From Hyphomicrobiales bacterium (GTDB lineage Bacteria; Pseudomonadota; Alphaproteobacteria; Rhizobiales; Rhizobiaceae), in contig UCJU01000004.1 of NCBI GenBank assembly GCA_900472925.1, positions 310,001 to 374,000 of the forward strand: a DNA stretch of 64,000 nucleotides, read 5' to 3'. This document shows positions 35,652 to 43,805 of this stretch, one piece after another. The notes under the pieces were generated by a model that made no database searches, had not been told where the DNA came from, and saw only the letters and a program-made list of their open reading frames with translations. Every line of letters begins with the position of its first letter. Position 1 is the first letter of the stretch. The position numbers and the translations under genes were made by a program.

Positions 35652-36344
35652 TCATGCACGTGGCGAATTGCCCTTTGCCCCTCGTTCAATGCGCTCCAGG
35701 ATAGGCTTGCCGCCCAGCAGGATATCATCAACGATGGCCATGGACGCGGCAGAGGGGTCGTGACGTTTCAGCGCTTCAATAACAGGATAGTGGTGATCGA
35801 TCATCGCTCTTCCTCCCTGGACATAGGCATCTGAAATATGCGGCCCCATCTGCAGCCACAGTCTTCGAAGAATGCCGTTCAACATGGGAAGCCCAGCGAT
35901 TTTTGGCAACATGAAGTGAAAAGCCTGATTCAGTTCAGTGCCCTTCAATCGATCTCCAGCGGCGATGGCATGCTCATTTTCCCGCAAAATCCTCTCCAAA
36001 GCCTCGATATCCGCACTCGTTGCTACCTGTGCTGCCGTCTCTGCCGCCAGCCCTTCCAGTCGAACACGGATCGCACGAATTTCACGATACCGGCTTTCGC
36101 TCAGTCCGGGAATGCGAATATCGCGCGGTGACCGAAAGATGATGGCTTCATCATTGGCGAGCCTCAAGATCGCGTCACGTATGGGTGTAACGCTCGTGCC
36201 GAATTGCTCTGCGAGATCACGGATCTTCAAGCGATCACCCGGCTGAAACCGCCCCTGAATAAGAGCGTCGCAGAGGGTTCCATAGACGGCGCTGTTCAGG
36301 TTCTCATATTCCAATGTGGAAAACTCAGGCATGGATCGATCCAT
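35652..36344 (-). CDS. GntR-family regulator (FCD-type)
   Basis: A 230-residue regulator. Winged-helix N-terminus: LCDALIQGRFQPGDRLKIRDLAEQFGTSVTPIRDAILRL, then a helical FCD ligand domain. An ATG four codons downstream (36332) is an alternative start, and neither has a strong ribosome site. It sits between the SDR/transporter side and the kinase/PLP-enzyme genes. Operator-like sites occur on both sides of it, which suggests that it controls both units and itself. Confidence 0.85.
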   Translation of the reverse strand: MDRSMPEFSTLEYENLNSAVYGTLCDALIQGRFQPGDRLKIRDLAEQFGTSVTPIRDAILRLANDEAIIFRSPRDIRIPGLSESRYREIRAIRVRLEGLAAETAAQVATSADIEALERILRENEHAIAAGDRLKGTELNQAFHFMLPKIAGLPMLNGILRRLWLQMGPHISDAYVQGGRAMIDHHYPVIEALKRHDPSAASMAIVDDILLGGKPILERIERGAKGNSPRA

Positions 36345-36356
36345 AATTCGTTATTA

Positions 36357-36373
36357 TGATACTTGATGCATCT
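36357..36373. promoter_or_regulatory. Operator-like site between gntR and kinase genes
   Basis: TGATACTTGATGCATCT differs from the site at 35594-35610 at three of 17 positions. It is 13 bases upstream of the gntR ATG and about 100 bases from the divergent kinase gene. Confidence 0.58.
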
Positions 36374-36475
36374 TTTTTTCTGTGTTTCAAGTGGTGCGCG
36401 ATCAGTTAGGCACCTTCTACTAACGTTGGGGCCACAAAAGTTGTTGCGAGGGTTGGAGCCGTCGGAGGACACATC

Positions 36476-37546
36476 ATGACGGGTGATGGAGTGCAGATGA
36501 TGGAAATATCGACCGCCACCGCTACAGCGGATTTCATGTCTGCAACATGGGAACAGACATCGCTGGACGCCGCTGCTACCGCAGTCTTCGATATTTATGG
36601 TGTCTCGGGCGCTGCAAAGCGTCTTTCCAGCGAACGCGACGAGACGTTTCTGTTCACTCGCGATGACGGTGCCGAATTCGTTCTGAAAATCGCCAACCCC
36701 GTAGAAAATCCGGCAGCACTTGAATTTCAGGATGAGGTGTTGATGCATCTGGCGTCAGCGGCTCCGTTGGTTCCAGTGCCGCGGCTGGTTCCGACCACTG
36801 ACGGTAAATCAAGCCATACGCTTTCCACGCCGGACGGCTCACGCATCGTTCGTCTTCTGACTTTCTTACGTGGTGAATTGCAATATCGCACACAGACCGG
36901 CGAGAAACAGAGCCGCAATGTTGGCCGGGCATTGGCGCAGCTCGGGCTTGGTCTTGAAAGCTGCCAAAGCCGTCCACCGGCTGGAAAGCTGATGTGGGAC
37001 ATTTCCCACACGCTGGATCTGGCGGCCGTCATCGATTACGTCGCGCCGGAGCGTCGCATGCAGGTGGAGGCTGTTCTCGCAGAGTTTGAGCGTGCCGCTG
37101 CCACAATGTCGGAGCTCAGTCGGCGCCAGATCATTCATAACGACTTCAACCCCCACAATATTCTTCTCGACCCTTCCTACCCAAACGAGGTGGTAGGGAT
37201 CATCGACTTCGGGGACATGGTATATGCGCCCTTGGTCAACGATCTGGCGGTCGCACTGTCCTACCATCTGGGAACGGAGGACTGGGCTGCGCGGACCGGC
37301 GCTTTTCTGGAAGGTTTCCTGTCTGCGCGCACTCTGGAGCCGCTGGAGATGGAGCTTCTTCCGGTCTTGACGCGCTCGCGGCTGGCGATGTCCATTATCA
37401 TCGGGGAATGGCGCTCAGTACTGTTTCCGGAAAATGCCGACTATATCATGCGCAACCACGCATCCGTCTGGCATGGGCTTATGAACATCTCAGATCTCAC
37501 ACCGGTAGGGTTGAAAAACCTCGCGCCCAATTTTTCGAAGGCCTGA
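36476..37546 (+). CDS. APH-fold phosphotransferase (hydroxylysine-kinase-like)
   Basis: A 356-residue small-molecule kinase of the aminoglycoside phosphotransferase fold. The catalytic loop is HNDFNPHN (221-228, with Asp223), and the metal-binding motif is IIDFGD (242-247). GGAGGACACATC precedes the ATG. It ends four bases before the class III PLP enzyme gene. The pair matches the known association of hydroxylysine or ethanolamine kinases with phospholyases of class III aminotransferase fold. Antibiotic resistance is unlikely in this context. Confidence 0.8.
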   Translation: MTGDGVQMMEISTATATADFMSATWEQTSLDAAATAVFDIYGVSGAAKRLSSERDETFLFTRDDGAEFVLKIANPVENPAALEFQDEVLMHLASAAPLVPVPRLVPTTDGKSSHTLSTPDGSRIVRLLTFLRGELQYRTQTGEKQSRNVGRALAQLGLGLESCQSRPPAGKLMWDISHTLDLAAVIDYVAPERRMQVEAVLAEFERAAATMSELSRRQIIHNDFNPHNILLDPSYPNEVVGIIDFGDMVYAPLVNDLAVALSYHLGTEDWAARTGAFLEGFLSARTLEPLEMELLPVLTRSRLAMSIIIGEWRSVLFPENADYIMRNHASVWHGLMNISDLTPVGLKNLAPNFSKA

Positions 37547-37550
37547 AATC

Positions 37551-38861
37551 ATGTCGATGGTAAATGCGTTTTCCCGCGAGGACTTTGACCGGCTGGACGA
37601 GCGCGAGCGAACGCTGATTGCACGCCGCGAGAAGGTCCTAGGTCCCGCTTACCGCCTGTTTTATGAAAAGCCGCTGCATCTGGTGCGCGGAGAGGGTGTT
37701 TTTCTCTACGATACGGCAGGCGAAAAATATCTCGATGCGTATAACAACGTCGCGTCGGTTGGTCATTGCCATCCGCGGGTGGTGGAGGCGATCACCAAGC
37801 AGACAGCAATCCTCAACACCCATACGCGCTATCTGCATGAGGGGATCATCGACTATGCCGAAACGCTGACGGAGACGTTTCCGGACGCGCTCAGCCAGGC
37901 GATGTTTACCTGCACCGGCAGTGAGGCAAACGACCTTGCGGTCCGCATCGCTCGCTTTGTTACCGGCGGCACCGGCATCATCGTGACCGAGCTTGCCTAT
38001 CACGGCCTCACCGGCGCAGTTGCAGAATTCTCACCGTCTCTTGGCGAGTCCGTCACGCTGGGCCCCCACGTGCGCACCGTGCCCGCACCCGATGCCTATC
38101 GCAATTCACCAGACGAGGTGATGGAAAAGTTCGGCCGGGATGTCCGTGCTGCAATCGCCGATCTAAAGCGCCACGGCATGAAGCCAGCCATGCTGGTGAC
38201 CGACACGATCTTTTCGAGTGACGGTATTTTTGCCGGACCGAAGGGCTTTTTGAAGCCAGCGGTGGACGCGATCCATGAAGCGGGTGGCCTCTTCGTGGCC
38301 GATGAAGTCCAGTCCGGTTTTGGCCGCACCGGCGAAACCATGTGGGGTTTCGAGCGGCACGGCGTTGCACCCGACATGGTGACCATCGGCAAGCCCATGG
38401 GCAACGGCTACCCGATGGCGGGTATCGTGCTGCGCCCTGAGATCATTGCCGAATTTGGGCCGCGCGCACGCTATTTCAACACGTTCGGTGGCAATCCGGT
38501 AGCCGCCGCCGCCGGTAAAGCCGTGCTTGACACAATCCGCATCGATGGCTTGCAAGAGAATGCGCTGAACGTTGGACGCTACCTGATGGACGGTCTCAAC
38601 TCTCTTTCGCACAACGCTATCGGGGATGTGCGCGGCTCCGGCCTCTTCATCGGTGTCGAGATTGTCAGCGACCGAGCAACCAAGCGTCCAGATGCTGCCC
38701 TGACGAGCCGTATCGTCAATGGTCTTCGCGAACGCCGCATTCTCATCAGCGCCTCTGGCCCCAATGCCAACATCCTGAAAATCCGTCCTCCGATGGTTTT
38801 CGCGCTTGAGCATGCAGACATGCTGCTGAGCGCTTTGGCCGATGTTCTCAAGACAGCATGA
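37551..38861 (+). CDS. Class III PLP enzyme, aminotransferase or phospholyase
   Basis: A 436-residue class III PLP-dependent enzyme of fold type I. The PLP-interacting DE pair is Asp251-Glu252 in [14 protein letters not shown], and the Schiff-base Lys is Lys281 in [12 protein letters not shown]. The AGXT2-like branch includes ordinary aminotransferases and the phospholyases that split O-phosphoethanolamine or phosphohydroxylysine. The coupled APH-fold kinase favours a phospholyase. The product would be an aldehyde and ammonium, which fits the SDR nearby. Confidence 0.82.
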   Translation: MSMVNAFSREDFDRLDERERTLIARREKVLGPAYRLFYEKPLHLVRGEGVFLYDTAGEKYLDAYNNVASVGHCHPRVVEAITKQTAILNTHTRYLHEGIIDYAETLTETFPDALSQAMFTCTGSEANDLAVRIARFVTGGTGIIVTELAYHGLTGAVAEFSPSLGESVTLGPHVRTVPAPDAYRNSPDEVMEKFGRDVRAAIADLKRHGMKPAMLVTDTIFSSDGIFAGPKGFLKPAVDAIHEAGGLFVADEVQSGFGRTGETMWGFERHGVAPDMVTIGKPMGNGYPMAGIVLRPEIIAEFGPRARYFNTFGGNPVAAAAGKAVLDTIRIDGLQENALNVGRYLMDGLNSLSHNAIGDVRGSGLFIGVEIVSDRATKRPDAALTSRIVNGLRERRILISASGPNANILKIRPPMVFALEHADMLLSALADVLKTA

Positions 38862-38884
38862 CGACGTATTTTGACCCCAGAACG

Positions 38885-38920
38885 CTCAAGGGCGGCAGTT
38901 TTGCAACTGTCGCCCTTGAG
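38885..38920. terminator. Long hairpin between convergent PLP-enzyme genes
   Basis: CTCAAGGGCGGCAGTT (38885-38900) pairs with AACTGTCGCCCTTGAG (38905-38920) at 15 of 16 Watson-Crick positions plus a G-T pair, around TTGC. It sits 24 bases from one stop and 26 from the other, so it can serve both convergent genes. Confidence 0.8.
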
Positions 38921-38946
38921 AATTACGATGAGAGAGCGCTCTGAGT

Positions 38947-40299
38947 TCAGGCCCTCTCGGCAGCGACGGCGTCGAGAGCGCGTTGCAACGCGTCGAACAT
39001 CTCGTCGATCTGCTCGGATGTGATGATCAATGGCGGGCAGAAGCAGATGGCCTCACCAACGGCACGCACAATCACGCCTTCCTTTTCCAGCGCCGCCGCC
39101 ACGGTCAATGCAGCATCGCCCGCCTTGCCATCATTGAAAGGCTTTATCTCCAAGGCACCAAGCAGTCCGACACCCCGTGACGAATGGGCAATCGGATGTT
39201 TCGCCAGTTCTGACAGTCGGGACAGGAACTGCTCTTCCAGACGTGCCGCGTTACCGACCAGATCACGTTCCTGAATGATCTTTAGATTTTCAAGGCCGAC
39301 AGCCGTTGCGACCGGATGGCCGGATGCCGTGAAACCGTGACCGAAAACGCCGATTCGATCGGATTCATCGGCAATCGGCTGGTAGAAACGGTCGTTCATC
39401 AAGATAGCCGAAAGCGGCATGTAGGAAGACGAAATCTGCTTGGAGAGGATCAGAACGTCAGGCTCTATCCCATATGTCTGGCACGCGAACATTTTACCTG
39501 TGCGACCGAAGCCGCAGATAACCTCATCGACCACCAGAAGAATATCGTATTTCCGCAGGATTGCCTGAACGCCTTCCCAGTATCCTTCAGGCGGGACAAG
39601 CACGCCGCCTGCACCCATGACTGGCTCTCCCCAGAAGGCGGCGATGGTTTCCGGGCCTTCCTTGAGAATCAATTCTTCGAGGTCGTTGAGCATGCGTGTC
39701 GTGAAATCGGCTTCGCTTTCGTTGTCGTGACCGAAATGCACATAGGACGGGCAGGATGTGTGGACCATCCGGTCCAGCGGCAAATCGAAACTTTCATGGT
39801 TGCGCGGCAGGCCGGTGATTGAGCCTGAGGCAATGGTCACGCCATGGTAGCCCTTGATGCGACCAATGACCTTTTTCTTGTCCTTGTTGCCAAGTGCATT
39901 GGAGCGGTACCAGACCATCTTGCAGGCAAGGTCGTTGGCTTCCGATCCTGACGACGTGAAATGCACTTTCGACATCGGCACGGGTGCCATCTGTATCAGC
40001 ATTTCGGCAAGCTCGATCGAAGGGCCGTGGCTCTTATAGGCGAATGTGTGGTAGTACGGCAGCTTCTCCATCTGCGCTCTCGCCACCTCTACCAATCGCT
40101 TTTCGCCGAAACCAACGGCAACAGACCAGAGACCGGCCAGACCTTCGATATAACGTTTGCCGTTATTATCGGTGACATAAATTCCATCGCCGGATTCGAT
40201 GACGAGACCGCCGTTCTGCTCGTATTTGCGCAGATTGACGTTCGGATGCATTTGATAGGCGATGTCACGGCCTTCTATGGAATTTGGCTTGATGGTCAT
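38947..40299 (-). CDS. Class III aminotransferase (pyruvate-dependent, amine type)
   Basis: A 450-residue class III aminotransferase with Asp258-Glu259 in VVDEVICGFGRTG and Lys287 in LSKQISSSYMP. The N-terminal GLAGLWSVAVGFG and HTFAYKSHGPSIELAE fit the omega-amino acid or putrescine/beta-alanine:pyruvate aminotransferase branch. GAGGG precedes the ATG. It probably transfers an amino group from a diamine, omega-amino acid or amine to pyruvate. It is a single gene, convergent with the previous PLP enzyme. Confidence 0.85.
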   Translation of the reverse strand: MTIKPNSIEGRDIAYQMHPNVNLRKYEQNGGLVIESGDGIYVTDNNGKRYIEGLAGLWSVAVGFGEKRLVEVARAQMEKLPYYHTFAYKSHGPSIELAEMLIQMAPVPMSKVHFTSSGSEANDLACKMVWYRSNALGNKDKKKVIGRIKGYHGVTIASGSITGLPRNHESFDLPLDRMVHTSCPSYVHFGHDNESEADFTTRMLNDLEELILKEGPETIAAFWGEPVMGAGGVLVPPEGYWEGVQAILRKYDILLVVDEVICGFGRTGKMFACQTYGIEPDVLILSKQISSSYMPLSAILMNDRFYQPIADESDRIGVFGHGFTASGHPVATAVGLENLKIIQERDLVGNAARLEEQFLSRLSELAKHPIAHSSRGVGLLGALEIKPFNDGKAGDAALTVAAALEKEGVIVRAVGEAICFCPPLIITSEQIDEMFDALQRALDAVAAERA

Positions 40300-40364
40300 G
40301 CTGGTTCCCTCGTTCCCTTTATCATTTCATCGCTCAGCGAAACCGCCCGGGGTGTTGTCTGTGT

Positions 40365-40952
40365 TTATGGCATGCGGCCAGACCCGCTGACCACCTTTGT
40401 TGTAAATTTTCGGCTCAGAAAAGGTGATTTATCGAGACCGAAACGCCATGGTTGCTCCACGGCTTTTGATATGCCTATCCGTGGACCGGCAATGGTGACA
40501 ACTCTCGATAGATAGTTGGTCACGAAGAGTGGGCCGGATGTGAGAGGCAGTCCGTCCATCTCCTTGTTGATGTCCAGCGCTTGCGTAAGTTTCCCTGGCC
40601 CTGAGCATAAACGGGCAATGTCGGTCATGCCTCGGCGCAATGCCATCAATTCGATACCAAGAGTTGGCTGCAAGGCGCGGATCAGCACCGCAGAACCCGG
40701 TGTGCACACGATATTGGCGCACCAATGTAGTCCATAAGAGCGATAGACATAGAGGTGTCCGGGCGGTCCAAACATTGTCCGGTTCCGCTGTGTCGGCCCG
40801 CTGAAACTGTGGGACGCCGGATCGTCAGGCCGATACGCTTCCGTTTCGACGATAAGGCCAGCCGTGTTGTTGATGTGAAGCTCACAGCCGATCAGCGCTT
40901 CTGCGACGATGACGGCGTCTCTGGAATAGAAGTCCTGCGGGATGATGCTCAT
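40365..40952 (-). CDS. DNA-3-methyladenine glycosylase
   Basis: A 195-residue alkyladenine DNA glycosylase (AAG/MPG family). Motifs are FYSRDAVIVAEALIGCELH, ETEAYRPDDPASHSF, MFGPPGHLYVYRSYG and ARLCSGPGKLTQAL. The Glu in VETEAY is the family's water-activating residue. It excises alkylated purines in base excision repair. I prefer the ATG at 40952; the GTG at 41006 would place the start codon only 33 bases from that of the divergent SDR gene, leaving no room for promoters. The ribosome site is weak in both cases. Confidence 0.85.
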   Translation of the reverse strand: MSIIPQDFYSRDAVIVAEALIGCELHINNTAGLIVETEAYRPDDPASHSFSGPTQRNRTMFGPPGHLYVYRSYGLHWCANIVCTPGSAVLIRALQPTLGIELMALRRGMTDIARLCSGPGKLTQALDINKEMDGLPLTSGPLFVTNYLSRVVTIAGPRIGISKAVEQPWRFGLDKSPFLSRKFTTKVVSGSGRMP

Positions 40953-41039
40953 TTGATCCGGGCGTGATGGGAACAAGGTGGTTTGTATGGGGTTGTCCTC
41001 GGGCACGGACTAACACAAATCTGATCGAAGGAGAAAAGC

Positions 41040-41816
41040 ATGGCGGCTGCAAAGGTTGCGCTCGTAACAGGAGCAGGGTCTGGAATAGGACGCGCCGCAG
41101 CGCTTGCTCTGGCAAAAGACGGCTACGCCGTCGGCCTTCTGGGACGCACGAAAGACGAACTTGATGCCGTTGTCGATGAAATCCAGAAAGACGGATGCAA
41201 GGCAATGGCACTCTTGGCAGATATTTCCGAGGAAAATGAGATGGCTGCCGCGATGTCGGAACTGGTCGACCAGTTTGGTCGACTCGACGTCGTGGTCGCC
41301 AATGCCGGTATCAATGGGGTCTGGGCACCTATTGAGGACCTCACGCCTGCCGAGTGGGACCAGACGATGAATGTCAATCTGCGCGGCACCTATATGACCA
41401 TACACAAGGCCGTACCGCATATGAAATCGAATGGTGGCTCTATCGTCATCGTTTCATCCATCAACGGCACGCGGACTTTTACGTCCCCCGGCGCCACCGC
41501 CTATTCCGTTACCAAGGCGGGTCAACTGGCGATGGCGCAACAGCTTGCGCTTGAACTGGCGCGTTACGGCATTCGCGTGAACGCGATATGCCCAGGCGCT
41601 ATCGACACCGAGATCGATGACAACACCCATATTCGCTCAAAGGAAGAGACGGCTATTCCGGTCGAGTGGCCGCAGGGCGACATTCCGATTTCGAACGGCG
41701 AAGCCGGGACCAGCGAAGATGTTGCCGACCTCGTTGTCTTCCTCGCCGGTTCCAAGTCGCGACACATCACCGGTACACCGGTATGGATCGATGGCGGACA
41801 GGGGCTTTTGGTGTAG
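41040..41816 (+). CDS. SDR family oxidoreductase
   Basis: A 258-residue SDR with TGAGSGIG, ANAGING (the NNAG variant), catalytic Ser in VSSINGTRTF and YSVTK as YxxxK. AAGGAG precedes the ATG by six bases. The ending IDGGQGLLV is typical of 3-oxoacyl-ACP-reductase-like SDRs in rhizobia. It is a single gene divergent from the DNA glycosylase; the substrate is unknown. Confidence 0.84.
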   Translation: MAAAKVALVTGAGSGIGRAAALALAKDGYAVGLLGRTKDELDAVVDEIQKDGCKAMALLADISEENEMAAAMSELVDQFGRLDVVVANAGINGVWAPIEDLTPAEWDQTMNVNLRGTYMTIHKAVPHMKSNGGSIVIVSSINGTRTFTSPGATAYSVTKAGQLAMAQQLALELARYGIRVNAICPGAIDTEIDDNTHIRSKEETAIPVEWPQGDIPISNGEAGTSEDVADLVVFLAGSKSRHITGTPVWIDGGQGLLV

Positions 41817-42010
41817 CCTTCACCATGTCGTGTTCGTATGATTAACGAACTTGTAACGTAAATTCACGAGTCTTTGTCCAAATCGTTGGTTGCCGTCATA
41901 CGGCCAACTTCTCTATGTACGGTTTCGCTTAAAGAGGCGGGCAAGGCGTTTTAATGACTGATTCAAGATTTTGGAGGTTCGTACCTGCAAGGCTACGAGG
42001 CATCATAGAT

Positions 42011-43009
42011 ATGTTTGTGAAAGTCACAGCAGTTGCTGGGCTGTGCGGCGCTCTGGCTGCCTGTACCTCCATGGGTCTCGACACTGCCAGCAAAGCGCCG
42101 CCCAAGCTTTCTTCGAAAGTTGCCGCCTCCATGTCGGCAAAGGGTATGAAGCCGGAAAGCCCTGTTCTTGTTCGAATTTTCAAGCAGGAAAGCGAACTGG
42201 AAGTCTGGAAGGTTGATAAAACGGGTAGCTACGCCCTGTTCAAGACCTACCCGATGTGTCGCTGGTCCGGGAAGCTTGGCCCGAAAACCAAAAGCGGAGA
42301 TCGACAGGCGCCAGAGGGTTTCTACCATGTCTCCGCCAGCATGCTGAACCCGAACTCGCAATACTACGCATCGTTCAATCTGGGCTACCCGAACCGTCTC
42401 GAATCTGCGCTTGGTTACACCGGTGAAGCGTTGATGGTGCATGGCGCATGTTCGTCATCCGGCTGCTACGCGATGACCGACCAGCAGATCGGTGAAATCT
42501 ATGCGATTGTCGACCGGGCGCTGAAGGGTGGGCAAAACCAGTTTCAGGTCCAGGCCTACCCATTCCGCATGACCGCACGCAACATGGCCGCTTACAAGGA
42601 CGATGCCAACTTCCCGTTCTGGAAGACATTGAAGGAAGGGTACGACACCTTCGAATTGACCCGACGCCAGCCAAAAGTGTCCGTGTGTGGTCGCCGCTAT
42701 GTCTTCAACAGTGAGTTTGCCGGTGGGGAACCATCCGACCCGCTCGCCACTTGCCCGCAGGTCATAAATCAGCCGGAACCGGCCGTTGCTGCAAAGCTCA
42801 ATGCCGAACAGCAGAAACTGGCCGTTGCCGTAAACCAGGGAACCTCCAGCGCCCTGAACTCTTATGTCGACGGCGGCATGCATCCAAGCTTCCGCGCGAT
42901 TTTGAAAAACAATGGTGCAAAGAGCATGGCTGAAAAAGTCTCCGGCACGAAATACCCCATCAGCCGCCCCGACGCGGCCCTTGCAGACCCGTTTGCGGGT
43001 GCGAGATAA
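42011..43009 (+). CDS. L,D-transpeptidase-type lipoprotein (YafK-like)
   Basis: A 332-residue protein. The start at 42011 (MFVKVTAVAGLCGALAAC) gives a lipoprotein signal with the lipid-modified Cys18; GAGG lies nine bases upstream, while a longer frame starting at 41954 has no signal. The catalytic domain shows His144 in LMVHGACSSSGC and the nucleophile Cys152, as in the YkuD/YafK L,D-transpeptidase fold. It probably acts on peptidoglycan cross-links or lipoprotein attachment in the periplasm. It lies 18 bases before a second L,D-transpeptidase gene. Confidence 0.85.
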   Translation: MFVKVTAVAGLCGALAACTSMGLDTASKAPPKLSSKVAASMSAKGMKPESPVLVRIFKQESELEVWKVDKTGSYALFKTYPMCRWSGKLGPKTKSGDRQAPEGFYHVSASMLNPNSQYYASFNLGYPNRLESALGYTGEALMVHGACSSSGCYAMTDQQIGEIYAIVDRALKGGQNQFQVQAYPFRMTARNMAAYKDDANFPFWKTLKEGYDTFELTRRQPKVSVCGRRYVFNSEFAGGEPSDPLATCPQVINQPEPAVAAKLNAEQQKLAVAVNQGTSSALNSYVDGGMHPSFRAILKNNGAKSMAEKVSGTKYPISRPDAALADPFAGAR

Positions 43010-43027
43010 TCTTGACAAGGACATCGA

Positions 43028-43759
43028 TTGAAAACGTATGACGCCACCCGCAGGTCTTTCCTCTTTGGCACGGGAGGCCTAGCCGTCGCTGCACTGGCCG
43101 GGTGCACGACGACCCCGCGCGAAGTCACACAGGCACCGCGACCGGTGGCGGATCCCTTTTATGCTGAAATCTACGGACCGAAGCCGGATGAACAGTTCCC
43201 GCTGCCTGCCATACCCTATGAGAGAATCGACCCGCGATTTTACCGCCAGATGGTCGAGAACCCAACGGGTGAGCGGCCGGGCACGATTGTGGTCGATACG
43301 GCCAATCACTTCCTCTACCTGACATACGAAGGCAATCAGGCCATGCGTTACGGCGTCGGCCTCGGTCGCGCCGGTTTTGAGTGGTCGGGCAGGGGTGTGA
43401 TCCAGTACAAGCGTCAGTGGCCGACGTGGACGCCGCCGGATGAAATGATCGCGCGGCAACCGGAACTGCAGCCTTACAGTTCTGCAAGTGGTGGTATGCC
43501 GCCCGGCCTTAAAAATCCGCTCGGTGCCCGCGCGCTCTACATTTTCAAGGACGGGCAGGACACGATTTATCGTCTGCACGGCTCCCCGGAATGGTGGACG
43601 ATTGGCAAGTCCGTGTCTTCGGGTTGCGTGCGACTGATGAACCAGGACATCGTCGACCTCTATAACCGCGTTCCCGATGGCACGCCGATCATCGTCATGT
43701 CGGGTACGCCCGCATCACAGCCCGTCGCCATGGCACCCGGTGGTGTTCCACCTTATTGA
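43028..43759 (+). CDS. L,D-transpeptidase (ErfK/YkuD family), Tat-type lipoprotein
   Basis: A 243-residue protein with a twin-arginine signal (RRSFLFG) and a lipobox ending at Cys26 (AALAGC), so it is probably exported folded and lipidated. The catalytic YkuD domain has TIVVDTANHFLYL, then His184 in YRLHGSP and the nucleophile Cys200 in SVSSGCVRL. It forms 3-3 peptidoglycan cross-links or attaches proteins. The TTG start follows the previous gene closely. Agrobacteria are rich in such enzymes, and polar growth depends on some of them. Confidence 0.9.
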   Translation: MKTYDATRRSFLFGTGGLAVAALAGCTTTPREVTQAPRPVADPFYAEIYGPKPDEQFPLPAIPYERIDPRFYRQMVENPTGERPGTIVVDTANHFLYLTYEGNQAMRYGVGLGRAGFEWSGRGVIQYKRQWPTWTPPDEMIARQPELQPYSSASGGMPPGLKNPLGARALYIFKDGQDTIYRLHGSPEWWTIGKSVSSGCVRLMNQDIVDLYNRVPDGTPIIVMSGTPASQPVAMAPGGVPPY

Positions 43760-43768
43760 TGAACTTCA

Positions 43769-43805
43769 GTGAATGCCGATCTGGCGTTTTCAGGTCGGCG
43801 TTCAC
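43769..43805. terminator. Hairpin between L,D-transpeptidase and NACHT-FGE genes
   Basis: GTGAATGCCGATCTG (43769-43783) pairs with CAGGTCGGCGTTCAC (43791-43805) apart from two G-T-type pairs, around GCGTTTT. The right arm overlaps the stop codon of the leftward gene. It can terminate both converging transcripts. Confidence 0.65.

Noticed and set aside
36476-37546. Aminoglycoside resistance phosphotransferase
   Set aside because: The APH fold is shared by many metabolic kinases, and the operon with a PLP enzyme and GntR control points to catabolism.
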